A program made the translations under genes and the position numbers. The notes beneath the pieces are model-generated. The model was given only the letters and a program-made list of their open reading frames with translations, was not told the origin of the DNA and searched no databases. DNA of 64,000 nucleotides from Anaeromassilibacillus senegalensis (GTDB lineage Bacteria; Bacillota; Clostridia; Oscillospirales; Acutalibacteraceae), in NCBI RefSeq assembly GCF_021531715.1, contig NZ_JAFBIT010000003.1, positions 62,001 to 126,000 on the forward strand, written 5' to 3'. Shown here one piece after another: positions 16,863 to 25,615 of this stretch (positions are counted from its first letter, which is position 1; each line of letters begins with the position of its first letter).

Positions 16863-17896
16863 AAGCAGCGCTCTTTCCGCTCCTTTCTGCAGCCGTGCGC
16901 GGCTTTGTCGCGGTCACAGAGGTAGCAGATTTCGTTGTCGAGCGGCGCACCGGAGAAGAAAGCATCGAGATTTTTGACCGTCTCCTCCGCGATGTTGTGC
17001 AGCGCCTCCTCGGTCAGAAACGCCTGGTGTGCGGTTAAAACGACATTCGGGCGCGAGACGAGCAGCGCGAGCGTGTCGTCGCGCATGATGGTGTCGGAGC
17101 GGTCCTCGTAGAAAAGGTTCGCCTCCTCCTCGTAGACATCGAGTCCTGCGCCGCGCACGATGCCGTCGTTCAGCGCGTCGAGCAGAGCGGCGCTGTCGAT
17201 CAGCGCGCCGCGCGAGGTGTTCAGAATAAACACGCCTTTTTTCATCAGGGAGAAGGCGTTTTGGTCGAGAATATGGTAGGATTCGTCGTTCAGCGGACAG
17301 TGCAGGGAAATCACATCGCTCTCGCGCAGCAGCGTTTCAAGCGGGACATATTCGATGCCGCTGTCTTTAAGCGGGAATTTGTCGTAGGCGATGACGCGCA
17401 TCCCAAAGCCCCGGCAGACCTCGATGAACGCGCGCCCGATCTTGCCCGTGCCGATGACGCCGACCGTTTTGCTGTAAAGGTCGACGCCGGTCAGGCCGAC
17501 GATGCTGAAATTGAATTCGCGCGTGCGCCCGTACGCCTTGTGCAGGCGGCGGTTCAGCGTGAGCAGCAGGCCCATCGTGTGCTCGGCGACGGCGTGCGGC
17601 GAATAGGCCGGCACGCGCACGATATGCAGCTTTTCATATGCGGCTTTCACATCCACGTTGCTGTATCCCGCGCAGCGCATGGCGATGAGCTGCACGCCGT
17701 TTTGATACAGCCGTTCAACGGCGAGTGCGTTGATGCGGTCGTTGACGAACGCGCAGACAGCGTCGAAGCCGTCCGTGAATTTCGCGGTGTGGTGGTTGAG
17801 CTTTTCTTCAAAATACGTGATATCATAGTTTTGGCCCAGCGCGTCGAACCACGTGCGGTCGTACGGCTTGGCGTCAAAAAATGCGATTTTTTTCAT
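16859..17896 (-). CDS. D-2-hydroxyacid dehydrogenase, probably D-lactate dehydrogenase
   Basis: A 345-residue protein like LdhA-type D-lactate dehydrogenases. The catalytic set is seen in MRCAGYSNVDV (about residues 73-83), the NAD-binding VGVIGTGKIGRAF, NTSRGALID with the catalytic arginine, an acidic residue in the GAGLDVYEEE strand, and VVLTAHQAFLT with the catalytic histidine. DVYEEEANLF is typical of D-lactate dehydrogenases. It reduces pyruvate to D-lactate with NADH in the cytosol. An AAGGAGAATCC site precedes ATG 17896. With the L-enzyme nearby, the cell could make both lactate isomers. Confidence 0.85.
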   Translation of the reverse strand: MKKIAFFDAKPYDRTWFDALGQNYDITYFEEKLNHHTAKFTDGFDAVCAFVNDRINALAVERLYQNGVQLIAMRCAGYSNVDVKAAYEKLHIVRVPAYSPHAVAEHTMGLLLTLNRRLHKAYGRTREFNFSIVGLTGVDLYSKTVGVIGTGKIGRAFIEVCRGFGMRVIAYDKFPLKDSGIEYVPLETLLRESDVISLHCPLNDESYHILDQNAFSLMKKGVFILNTSRGALIDSAALLDALNDGIVRGAGLDVYEEEANLFYEDRSDTIMRDDTLALLVSRPNVVLTAHQAFLTEEALHNIAEETVKNLDAFFSGAPLDNEICYLCDRDKAAHGCRKERKERCF

Positions 17897-17986
17897 CGGC
17901 GGATTCTCCTTTTGCGTTTGCCCTTAGTCTGCGCCGGATAAACCGTGTTATTCCGCGCAGAATACAGGGGAAAGGAGGAATCGCTT

Positions 17987-18343
17987 TTGGAATATATCCG
18001 TGCCTTTGTGGTCGGCGGGCTGATCTGCGTCGTCGGTCAGCTCCTGATCGACCTCACGAAGCTCACGCCGGCCCGCATCATGGTGCTGTACGTCACAGCG
18101 GGCGTCGTGCTCGGCGCGCTCGGCTGGTATGCGCCGCTCGTGAATTACGCCGGCTGCGGCGCCACGGTGCCGCTCTCGGGCTTCGGTTATCTGCTCGCGG
18201 AGGGTGTGCGCACGGCGGTGGAGGAAAAAGGATTGCTCGGCGCCTTCACCGGCGGCGTTACGGCGGGTGCGGCCGGCATTGCCGCCGCCGTGTTCTTCGG
18301 CTACCTCGCCGCTCTGCTCGCCAAGCCGGGGGATAAGTCCTGA
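17987..18343 (+). CDS. spoVAE: Stage V sporulation protein AE (SpoVAE/SpoVAEB)
   Basis: A 118-residue, strongly hydrophobic protein with about four membrane segments and the SpoVAE signature (VVGGLICVVGQLLIDLTKLTPARIMV, then PLVNYAGCGATVPLSGFGYLL). TTG 17987 is the start, since AAAGGAGG lies 9 bases upstream; an earlier ATG at 17945 has no site. SpoVA proteins form the channel that moves dipicolinic acid into the forespore. Usually spoVAC, spoVAD and spoVAE are adjacent; here the gene stands alone. Confidence 0.88.
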   Translation: MEYIRAFVVGGLICVVGQLLIDLTKLTPARIMVLYVTAGVVLGALGWYAPLVNYAGCGATVPLSGFGYLLAEGVRTAVEEKGLLGAFTGGVTAGAAGIAAAVFFGYLAALLAKPGDKS

Positions 18344-18371
18344 TATCGTTTCCGCTCTGTGCTCAAAAAAG

Positions 18372-18416
18372 CAAAACAGGCAAAACGGGAGAATTCATCC
18401 TGTCTTGCCTGTTTTT
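18372..18416. terminator. Terminator after spoVAE
   Basis: AAACAGGCAA pairs with TTGCCTGTTT, with an inner CGGGA/TCCTG stem, and is followed by TTTTG. Confidence 0.75.
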
Positions 18417-18434
18417 TGTGCGGATAAACAGATG

Positions 18435-18830
18435 TCATGTCTGGTTCAAATAAACGCTGATTTTATAAATGGGCTCGTCTTTGAGGGCAATATATTCGGC
18501 CGACTTGCGGATGTGGTCAAAAATATTTTCCTTCAGGTCGATATCCCAATCGGTTCGGCTAAATGGCGCGGTCGTTTCGGATGGCTCATACAGCAGCTCC
18601 AGACGCAATTGATAGAATTCATCTTCTTCGTCCGGGTATTGCCGGACAAGTGAAAAATAGAAAAGCGGTTTGCCGGTAAAGGTGTATGTTCCGGTCTCAA
18701 ACAAGATCATAATATCGGCGTCGCTTACATTTTCAATTGGCAATTTACACATCTTCTCAAAAACATCAACCAGCGCAGGCAGGGTGGTCTTTCCGGCAGT
18801 CTCGGCTTTCAGAAAATTAAACACATCCAT
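18435..18830 (-). CDS. Hypothetical protein
   Basis: A 131-residue acidic protein not recognised. ATG 18830 follows AAAGGAC; a longer reading to 18881 lacks a site. It has no signal peptide or membrane segment. The middle (ILFETGTYTFTGKPLFYFSLVRQYP) looks like beta strands and the C-terminus has DIDLKENIFDHIRKSAEYIA, probably a helix. Small acidic proteins of this form are often immunity or housekeeping proteins, but nothing here decides that. Confidence 0.6.
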   Translation of the reverse strand: MDVFNFLKAETAGKTTLPALVDVFEKMCKLPIENVSDADIMILFETGTYTFTGKPLFYFSLVRQYPDEEDEFYQLRLELLYEPSETTAPFSRTDWDIDLKENIFDHIRKSAEYIALKDEPIYKISVYLNQT

Positions 18831-18991
18831 AACTTGTGTCCTTTCATCTGTATTCGTAAGGGCTTGCCGCCTGCAATTCACAGACTACAAGCCCTTTCGG
18901 TTGCTTGAACAATTCGCTTTAGAATTATTTGTCTAACTTTTTGGGGTCACTTCATTCCCTCTGGAGCGGCTCCTTTTCTGTATGCGGTTTG

Positions 18992-20398
18992 TCACGCCGT
19001 GCGTTTGACCTCGAACCGGTAGGAGAGTGTCTCGCCGGTCTCAGCAAAGTCGATCGTGTAGTCGATCGTGATGCCGCCCCACATGTAGTGGGCGGGGTTG
19101 TAGGGCGTGCCGGACAGCATTTTGATGACGCTGTTCTGCGCGCCGGAGAACACACCGGCGTTCGGTTCAGCGGTGACGGCGGCGAGCGCGAGCATCGCCA
19201 TTTTGTCCGCTGAGGGCACGTCGAGCAATTCGCAATCCTCGGCAGAGAGAGAAAACCCGGTGAGCCTATCGCCATCTGTCGTGTAAGTCAGAGGCTTCGG
19301 ACTGCTGCCGAGGTAAATCACGCCGTAATCATGGCGCGTCGTGGCGGCGGGCAACCAACTCCCATCCGCGCCGAGGGTATAGCTGTATTCCAGATCGTAG
19401 TACCGGCAGAGATAGTTGTAGTTTTCCGCGAATGCGGCGACGGTCAGCTCGCCGCGGTTCGGCGGCAGCTTGGAGACCTCCACTGCCCAGTTTGAGAGCA
19501 GCGTGCACAGTACATACGCAGCGGCAAAGACGACGCCGCGCCACGGCTTTGTATCGCGGATCGTGTACAGGCGGCTCAGCGGGTAGTCGTCCCACGGCTC
19601 GGTTTCGTTGGCCTTACAGGTCTTGTAGCTTTTCCACAGGCGGACCAGGATATACACCGGGATGAAAAGACCGTAGCCGCGCCAGAATACCGTCCATGTG
19701 CGGCGAAGTCCCTCGGCGTAGGACAGGCGGCGGCCGCTCGCATCGGTCAGATGCAGGCCGAAAATCGCTTTGCCGGGCGTCGTTCCGAAAAGGTGCAGAA
19801 ACAGCGGCTCGAGAAAGAGCATCAGGAGCAGCCCGAGCAAAAGGATCGCGGCGTTTGCCGTTTCGCCTGCGTCCGTCGCGGGATTGATACGAAAGACGAG
19901 CGAAAACAGAAAGTTCAAAGGCAGCCCGTAGAGCATGAGGTCGATCTCGCGCGCGAACAGCCTGCGCCACGGATACGTGAGCGGCGGGATGGTATCCTGC
20001 TTCGCGGAAAAGTACGGGCTTTCCGCAGGCGCGCCGTCCTCGAGCTTTTGAAGATATTTTTCGGCGTCCAGCGTTTCAAACCGCGCGCCGTCTGTGCGGA
20101 TCGCGCGGCAGACCGCTTCGGCGCATGCAATGTTTTCCCGTTCCGTTTCCAGCATGCGGAGCTGGTCGGACAGCACGGCGTCCAGCGTCTGCGCACCGGA
20201 CTGCACCGCGCGGATGTCCTCGATCGGCACGCGCAGACTGCGCAGAAGCTTGATGCGCAGCAGCGTCTCGGCGTCCTGCTCTGTGTAGTCGCGGTAACCG
20301 TTTGCGAGCCGCTCGGGCGAGAGCAGCCCTTCGCGCTCGTAAAAGCGGATGTTTGCGCGATCCATGGCGCAGCGCTCCTCCATTTCCTTGATTGTCAT
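18992..20398 (-). CDS. MerR-type DNA-binding domain fused to an RDD membrane domain
   Basis: A 468-residue fusion. Residues 1-70 are a MerR winged helix (MTIKEMEERCAMDRANIRFYEREGLLSPE, broken by NGYRDYTEQDAETLLRI), followed by a helical dimerisation arm to about 115. Residues 140-265 are an RDD domain with several membrane helices and the signature TTPGKAIFGLHLTDASGR. Another membrane helix (VVFAAAYVLCTLLSNWAVEV) near 305-325 leads to an extracytoplasmic-looking C-terminal domain of about 140 residues. ATG 20398 follows AAAGGGGCG. A transcription factor held in the membrane is the simplest reading, sensing through the C-terminal domain. Its targets may include the transporter gene upstream. 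Confidence 0.75.
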   Translation of the reverse strand: MTIKEMEERCAMDRANIRFYEREGLLSPERLANGYRDYTEQDAETLLRIKLLRSLRVPIEDIRAVQSGAQTLDAVLSDQLRMLETERENIACAEAVCRAIRTDGARFETLDAEKYLQKLEDGAPAESPYFSAKQDTIPPLTYPWRRLFAREIDLMLYGLPLNFLFSLVFRINPATDAGETANAAILLLGLLLMLFLEPLFLHLFGTTPGKAIFGLHLTDASGRRLSYAEGLRRTWTVFWRGYGLFIPVYILVRLWKSYKTCKANETEPWDDYPLSRLYTIRDTKPWRGVVFAAAYVLCTLLSNWAVEVSKLPPNRGELTVAAFAENYNYLCRYYDLEYSYTLGADGSWLPAATTRHDYGVIYLGSSPKPLTYTTDGDRLTGFSLSAEDCELLDVPSADKMAMLALAAVTAEPNAGVFSGAQNSVIKMLSGTPYNPAHYMWGGITIDYTIDFAETGETLSYRFEVKRTA

Positions 20399-20449
20399 AC
20401 GTACACGCCCCTTTCTGCCTTCATCATAGAGCATGAAGCGGGTTTACAG

Positions 20450-21577
20450 TCAAGTGTTTTTCAGGAAAAACCATAAAATCGTGAGCAAAACGAAAAATGC
20501 GGCGTTGACGGCGGTGAAAACGAGCAGATAGTTCTTCGGCCGCGCGCCCTCGGTGGAGCAGTAGAGTTTGTAGGAGATGAGGCTCGCGAGCGAGGCGATC
20601 AGCGTGCCGAGGCCGCCGACGTTCACGCCGATGAGCAGCTCGGCGTAATTCGATGTGAACGCCGAAAGGAGCATCGCAGCGGGGACGTTGCTGATGACCT
20701 GGCTCAGGAGCGCGCCGGTCAACATCTCGCGCCCGGCGATGAACCCGCTGAGAAACGCGCGCACCGGCTCGATGCGCCCCATGTTGCCGATGAAAACGAA
20801 GAAGCAGACGAAGGTGAGCAGCAGGCCGTAATCGACGCGCAGCAGAAGCCGCCGCTTGTAGACAAGCAGCGCGAACGCCGTGACGAGCGCCGCGACCCAG
20901 CTTTCGAGCACGCGCAGGACGCACAGCAGGCACAGGACGAAAAGCGCCGCGCAGAGCAGCTCGGTTTTCAGGCAGCGCGCGGGGCGCTCGGCGGTCTGCG
21001 GGGGAATCGCCTCGTGCCGCACGAACAGGCAGGCGAGCACCAAAAGGACAAGCGAAAGCGCCGCGTACGGCAGGAGCGTCAGGAAAAAATCGCCGATGCC
21101 CATGCCGGAAAGCGCGTAGAGGTACAGGTTCTGCGGGTTGCCGATCGGCGTCAGCATGCTGCCGAGGTTCGCCGCGATGGTTTGCAGCGTCACGGTGAGC
21201 AGTGTCAGCCGCCCGAGACCGGCGCTTTGCAGCAGCAGAATCGCGAGCGGCACAAACGTGAGCAGCGAGACGTCGTTTGTGATGAGCATACTCGTGAAAA
21301 AGCAGACGAGCACAAGGCAGAGTACCACGCCGCGCGCCGTTTTGACGCGGGAGAGCAGCGCGTGGCTCAGCGCCGAAAACGTGCCCGCGTCGCGAAAGCC
21401 CGCGACAACTGCCATCAGCGAAAAGAGCAGGCAGAGCGTGCGCGTGTCGATATAGCCGGGGTACGCGCCGTCGGGCGGCACGAAGACCATCGAGAGCACC
21501 GCCAGCGCTGCCGCGATGCAGAGCACCGTCTCCTTTTTGAAAAATGCCCTGACGCGGGAGAAGCGATCCGTTTCCAT
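20450..21577 (-). CDS. ArsB/NhaD/SLC13-superfamily anion transporter
   Basis: A 375-residue membrane protein of about ten helices. ATG 21577 follows GGAAGGAAG; upstream in-frame residues lack a site. Helix hairpins typical of the ion transporter superfamily are seen: SMLITNDVSLLTFVPL in the first half and SQVISNVPAAMLLSAFTSNY in the second, plus NLGSMLTPIGNPQNLYLY. These match the paired Asn-Asp/Asn-Val-Pro motifs of ArsB- and SLC13-like carriers. Substrate is unknown. The MerR-RDD gene follows 51 bases downstream, so the two may be co-transcribed. Confidence 0.8.
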   Translation of the reverse strand: METDRFSRVRAFFKKETVLCIAAALAVLSMVFVPPDGAYPGYIDTRTLCLLFSLMAVVAGFRDAGTFSALSHALLSRVKTARGVVLCLVLVCFFTSMLITNDVSLLTFVPLAILLLQSAGLGRLTLLTVTLQTIAANLGSMLTPIGNPQNLYLYALSGMGIGDFFLTLLPYAALSLVLLVLACLFVRHEAIPPQTAERPARCLKTELLCAALFVLCLLCVLRVLESWVAALVTAFALLVYKRRLLLRVDYGLLLTFVCFFVFIGNMGRIEPVRAFLSGFIAGREMLTGALLSQVISNVPAAMLLSAFTSNYAELLIGVNVGGLGTLIASLASLISYKLYCSTEGARPKNYLLVFTAVNAAFFVLLTILWFFLKNT

Positions 21578-21719
21578 GAACAAAACTTCCTTCCGGGGAA
21601 AATGACGAAAAAAGTATACCACGCCGCGCGCAAAATGACAACGCAGGAACAAATGTGCTTGCCCGCGAGGACGCGGTGTGGTAGAATCAAAGCAAATAAA
21701 AAACGGGAGGCGCAGAGCC

Positions 21720-22139
21720 GTGCAAACCAAAATTTATCCGTACAATACGTTCAGCGACCGCAAATACGTCGTGATCCTCTCCCGCATGGACGAGAAAATT
21801 CTCCTGAGCCGCCACAAAGCGCGCACCACCTGGGAGACGCAGGGTGGGCACATCGAGCCGGGCGAGACGCCGCTCGAAGCTGCAAAGCGCGAGCTGTGGG
21901 AGGAATCCGGTGCGGCGGACTACACCATCGAGCCGCTGTGCGACTACTGGGCGGGCGAAGCGGATGACTGGGCGACCGGTGCGGTGTTCTGCGCCAAGAT
22001 CACGCGCCTCGGGACTCTCCCCGAAAGCGAAATGGCGGAGACCCGGCTGTTCGACACCCTGCCCGAAAATGTGACCTACCCGGCCATCACGCCGGCGCTC
22101 TTCGCTTTTGCGGATGACAGGTGGAGGCGTGACAGCTGA
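21720..22139 (+). CDS. NUDIX hydrolase
   Basis: A 139-residue NUDIX protein. GTG 21720 has ACGGGAGG upstream. The Nudix box is complete from GGHIEPGETPLEAAKREL to WEESGA, with the two metal-binding glutamates in REL-WEE. These enzymes hydrolyse nucleoside diphosphates linked to another group; the substrate here is not visible. It is a stand-alone gene between two oppositely oriented neighbours. Confidence 0.88.
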   Translation: MQTKIYPYNTFSDRKYVVILSRMDEKILLSRHKARTTWETQGGHIEPGETPLEAAKRELWEESGAADYTIEPLCDYWAGEADDWATGAVFCAKITRLGTLPESEMAETRLFDTLPENVTYPAITPALFAFADDRWRRDS

Positions 22140-22180
22140 ATCTACACGGGACGGTACTGTCATGCAGCCTGTACGGGCAG

Positions 22181-23281
22181 TTACCGCCTTGCGTCCACTG
22201 TCCAGCGGTCGGTGATGCGTCCGTTTTCGGCGACGAGGGCGGCGCTGTACAGGGCAGTGGTGGGGCAGATATGCGTCGGAATGACGTAAAACACCGTGCC
22301 GATCGCCGGGCGCTCGGCTTCAAAGCCGGGCAGCATGCGCCACGTCCAATGCTCCTCGCTCTGGAAAAGCGCTTCGGCGTGCTCGAGACCGACCACCACG
22401 CCGCGCGCGCCGGCGGGGTCGCTCGCGATGCCCTTGCAGCCGAGGTCGAGCGTGAAAATGCCGCCTGCCGGGTGGCTGATAACGCGCGTCAGAACCGCCG
22501 CCGCTGGGGTGAAGGGCAGGTCGGGATAATTTTTGAGATATCCGCTGTCCCAGAGGAACACCGTGCCGGGCGAGAGAAACACGTCCGGGTTCGCCGCGTG
22601 GCACGGGAAGGACGGGCTGCCGCCCGCAATAATCATCGGCACGTCGATGCCGTCTGCGCTGAGGCGGTCGAGCACGTCGGCGATGTCGGACACCATCTCG
22701 GTGACCTCCGCCTCGCGCTGCAAAAGGTCGGTCGTGTGCACGTGTCCGTCGTAGCAGTGCAGGCCGCTGAATACGATGCGCTCTGTTTTGCCGAGGGCGT
22801 TCACAAAGTCGTACAGCCGCGCGGTTTCGATGCCGGTGCGGTTCATGCCCATGTTCACATCGAGGAAGAAGCCGAGGTCGGCGTCCTGCCGTAGGGCCTC
22901 CTTGTCGAGCGCGCGCAGGCAGGAAAGGTCGTCGCCAAGCGCGTAAAACTTCGTTTCGGGGAAGCGCTTTGCGAGCGTGACGAACGCGGGAATATTTGGC
23001 CCGACGAGCGGATAGGCGAGCAGGACATGCTCCGCGCCGCAGGAAGCGGTCATCTCCGCCTCGGCGAGCGTGGCGCACTTGAAGCGCACAATGCCCATTT
23101 CCATCTGCATTTCGATCAGCTTTTTCATCTTGTGGGACTTGACGTGTGGCCACAGACGGTTCGCGCCGCCCGCGATTTCGATGGCACGCCGCGTGTTTTC
23201 GCGGATGAGGTCGGCGTAATAAATCAGCGCGGGGGAGAGAATCTCGCCCGCGTTTTCGAGCGCGTAGGTTTTGGTCTGCAT
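22181..23281 (-). CDS. D-threonine aldolase/DSD1-family PLP enzyme
   Basis: A 366-residue member of the alanine-racemase-fold D-threonine aldolase family. The PLP lysine lies in PHVKSHKMKK (about residue 48). GLHCYDGHVH, MIIAGGSPSFPCHAA and the late IPTHICPTTAL, whose His and Cys probably form the metal site, match the family. ATG 23281 follows AAAGGAGGG. Such enzymes cleave D-3-hydroxy amino acids or deaminate D-serine. It is divergent from a D-aminoacylase gene, which supports a D-amino-acid role. Confidence 0.85.
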   Translation of the reverse strand: MQTKTYALENAGEILSPALIYYADLIRENTRRAIEIAGGANRLWPHVKSHKMKKLIEMQMEMGIVRFKCATLAEAEMTASCGAEHVLLAYPLVGPNIPAFVTLAKRFPETKFYALGDDLSCLRALDKEALRQDADLGFFLDVNMGMNRTGIETARLYDFVNALGKTERIVFSGLHCYDGHVHTTDLLQREAEVTEMVSDIADVLDRLSADGIDVPMIIAGGSPSFPCHAANPDVFLSPGTVFLWDSGYLKNYPDLPFTPAAAVLTRVISHPAGGIFTLDLGCKGIASDPAGARGVVVGLEHAEALFQSEEHWTWRMLPGFEAERPAIGTVFYVIPTHICPTTALYSAALVAENGRITDRWTVDARR

Positions 23282-23405
23282 GTGCAGCCCTCCTTTTTTT
23301 GTTCTGATTTTGAGTATACGCCGCGAAAATTGCCGTGTCAAGCGCTTGACTTTGCGCCGCCGGGGCGGTACACTGAACATAACAGACAGGGGAGGAGGGC
23401 CTGCG

Positions 23406-25004
23406 GTGTTTACCCTGTTTTGCCATGCGAACATATACGACGGCTCGGGCGAAGCGTCCTTTTTTGGCGATGTGCTCGTGCGGGATGACCGCATTGAAGC
23501 GGTGGGCAGGGGGCTCCCCGCGCCGGAGGGCGCGAACGTGATCGACGCCGAGGGGCTTTGGCTCTGCCCGGGCTTTGTCGACATTCACCGCCACGCGGAC
23601 GTCCAGCCGCTTTTGCACTGGAGCGGCGAAGCCGAGCTGCGGCAGGGCATCACGACCGCTGTATCGGGCAACTGCGGCATCTCGCTGACGCCGTGCGGAA
23701 ATGCCTTCCGCGCGCAGCAGACGGCGTTTTCCGCCGCCGTGCTCGGCCCGGTTCCGGAGAACGCGCCGGGGACGTACCGCGAATACAGCGCCTTTATGGA
23801 GAAAGCCGCGCTGCCGTTCGATTTTGCCGCGATGCTCGGCACGGGCGCGGTGCGCATCAGCCTGATGGGCTTCTCCCGCGCGCCGTTCACAAAGGAAAAC
23901 CTCGAGAAAGCCGCCGCGTGCGTGGAGGAAGCGCTTGCGCTCGGCGCTCCGGGCATCTCCTGCGGCATCATGTATATGCCCGAGTGCTTCAACACGTTCG
24001 ACGAATACGTTTCGATGCTCCGTCCGCTCGGGAGATACAACCGCCCGCTGACGGCGCACATCCGCGGCGAGGGCGACGGGCTCGTCGAGAGCGTGGAGGA
24101 GGTCATCCGGCTCGCCGAAGCCGTCGGCTGCCCGCTCGAGATCAGCCATTTCAAGTCCTGCGGCATGCAGAACTGGGGGCGTGAAATTTACCGCGCGATC
24201 GAGAAAACCGAGGCGGCGCGCGCCCGCGGACAGGACGTGACCTGCGATTTTTATCCCTACTGCGGCGGCTCGACGATGCTGACGACGATGCTCCCGCCGG
24301 CGCTCTGCGCGGATGGCGCGGACGCGGCCTGCGCAAGGCTCGGCACGAAAGCAGGCGTGGAAACTTTCCGCCGCGCGGCGCGGCAGACGTACCCGGACTG
24401 GGACAACTACGCCGTGACGCTCGGCTGGGACCGCATTCTTATCAGCACGGTCGCACAGACGGAGAACCGGCGGTTCCTCGGGCTTTCGGTGCAGGCAGGG
24501 GCGGAGAAATTCGGCTTTGCGGATGCGGAAGCGCTCGCTGCGCACCTGATGCACACGGAGGGCGGCGCGTGCGGCATCATCAACCTCAGCATGGCGCAGG
24601 AGGATGTGGACGCCGTAGCGCAGCTGCCGTACTCGATTCTGATTTCCGATTCGCTCTACGCCGCCACTGATACGCCGCACCCGCGGCTGCTTGGTTCATT
24701 CCCACGCTTTCTGCGCGAATACGCGCTCGAGCGGCACGTCGTGACGCCGGAGACGGCGATCCGCAAGATGACTGCTTTGCCCGCCGACCGCTTCGGCTTT
24801 TCCGGCTGCGGACGCATCCAAGCGGGCTGCAGGGCGGACTTACTGCTCTTTGACCCCGCGAAATTCACCGACAACGCGGACTTCTCCGGCCGCAGTGATC
24901 CCGCGAGCGGGCTTTCATACAGTCTGATCGGCGGCGTACCCGTCGTCGAGGACGACCAGTTAACAGGCAATCGCCCGGGCCGATGGCTCAGGGCGCATAG
25001 ATAA
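23406..25004 (+). CDS. N-acyl-D-amino-acid deacylase (D-aminoacylase family amidohydrolase)
   Basis: A 532-residue amidohydrolase. GTG 23406 follows GGAGGAGG; upstream in-frame residues are not needed. Metal and catalytic residues are in PGFVDIHRHADVQPL (HxH), GNCGIS with the D-aminoacylase cysteine, EISHFKS, and a late acidic residue near SDSLYAATDTPHPRLLGSFPRFL. These enzymes remove the acyl group from N-acyl-D-amino acids in the cytosol. A RidA gene follows after 25 bases and a D-threonine-aldolase-like gene is divergent upstream, so the three probably degrade D-amino acids from cell walls or diet. Confidence 0.87.
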   Translation: MFTLFCHANIYDGSGEASFFGDVLVRDDRIEAVGRGLPAPEGANVIDAEGLWLCPGFVDIHRHADVQPLLHWSGEAELRQGITTAVSGNCGISLTPCGNAFRAQQTAFSAAVLGPVPENAPGTYREYSAFMEKAALPFDFAAMLGTGAVRISLMGFSRAPFTKENLEKAAACVEEALALGAPGISCGIMYMPECFNTFDEYVSMLRPLGRYNRPLTAHIRGEGDGLVESVEEVIRLAEAVGCPLEISHFKSCGMQNWGREIYRAIEKTEAARARGQDVTCDFYPYCGGSTMLTTMLPPALCADGADAACARLGTKAGVETFRRAARQTYPDWDNYAVTLGWDRILISTVAQTENRRFLGLSVQAGAEKFGFADAEALAAHLMHTEGGACGIINLSMAQEDVDAVAQLPYSILISDSLYAATDTPHPRLLGSFPRFLREYALERHVVTPETAIRKMTALPADRFGFSGCGRIQAGCRADLLLFDPAKFTDNADFSGRSDPASGLSYSLIGGVPVVEDDQLTGNRPGRWLRAHR

Positions 25005-25029
25005 ATTGATTTTGAAAGGATGACAAACC

Positions 25030-25491
25030 ATGCATATCGAAAAGAAACTCGAAGCGCTCGGTCTGACGCTCCCGCCCCCGCCCCCGCGCGGCGGCCTGTA
25101 TAAGTCCTGCAAGCTGTTCGGCACGAACCTCGCGTACGTGTCCGGCTGCGGCTGCATCATCGACGGCCCGGTTGCGGGCAAGCTCGGCATTGATTTCACG
25201 CTCGAGGAGGGCCAGGAGCATGCGAAAAACGCGATGCTGAACGTTCTCTCCGTGCTCAAGGCGGAGATCGGCGATCTCGACCGCGTCAAGAGCTGCGTGA
25301 AGATCCTCGTCTTCGTCGCGAGCGCCGATGATTTCTACGACCAGCCCGCCGTTGCGAACGGCGCGACCAAGCTGCTCGGCGAGCTCTTCGGCGAGGAGAT
25401 CGGCATTCCCTCCCGCTCGGCCGTCGGCATGAACGTCCTGCCCGGCAATCTGCCGGTCGAGATCGAGGCCATGTTCGAGCTGTGCGACTGA
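25030..25491 (+). CDS. RidA-family enamine/imine deaminase
   Basis: A 153-residue RidA/YjgF protein. The family core YKSCKLFGTNLAYVSGCGC, then LNVLSVLKAEIGDLDRVKSCVKI, and the active-site arginine in IPSRSAVGM are present. RidA proteins hydrolyse reactive 2-aminoacrylate and other enamines formed by PLP enzymes. An AAAGGATG site precedes ATG 25030. Placement after the D-aminoacylase gene fits a role in clearing intermediates from D-serine or D-threonine breakdown, which is inference. A terminator follows. Confidence 0.9.
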   Translation: MHIEKKLEALGLTLPPPPPRGGLYKSCKLFGTNLAYVSGCGCIIDGPVAGKLGIDFTLEEGQEHAKNAMLNVLSVLKAEIGDLDRVKSCVKILVFVASADDFYDQPAVANGATKLLGELFGEEIGIPSRSAVGMNVLPGNLPVEIEAMFELCD

Positions 25492-25504
25492 TCTGAAAAA
25501 CCAT

Positions 25505-25547
25505 CAAAGCCGACCGAAGCGCGAAAGCAGCGCCCGGTCGGCTTTTA
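25505..25547 (+). terminator. Terminator after ridA-like gene
   Basis: AAAGCCGACCG pairs with CGGTCGGCTTTT around a 19-base loop. Confidence 0.8.
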
Positions 25548-25615
25548 CCGTTTTTTGAGATCAATATAGTGGAAAGAATGGTCAAAAGAGTAGATGAAAT
25601 CCGCAGGAAAAAGCT

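Noticed and set aside
22320-24680. 786-codon open frame on the minus strand
   Set aside because: It runs across parts of two real genes on both strands and has no ribosome site or family pattern.
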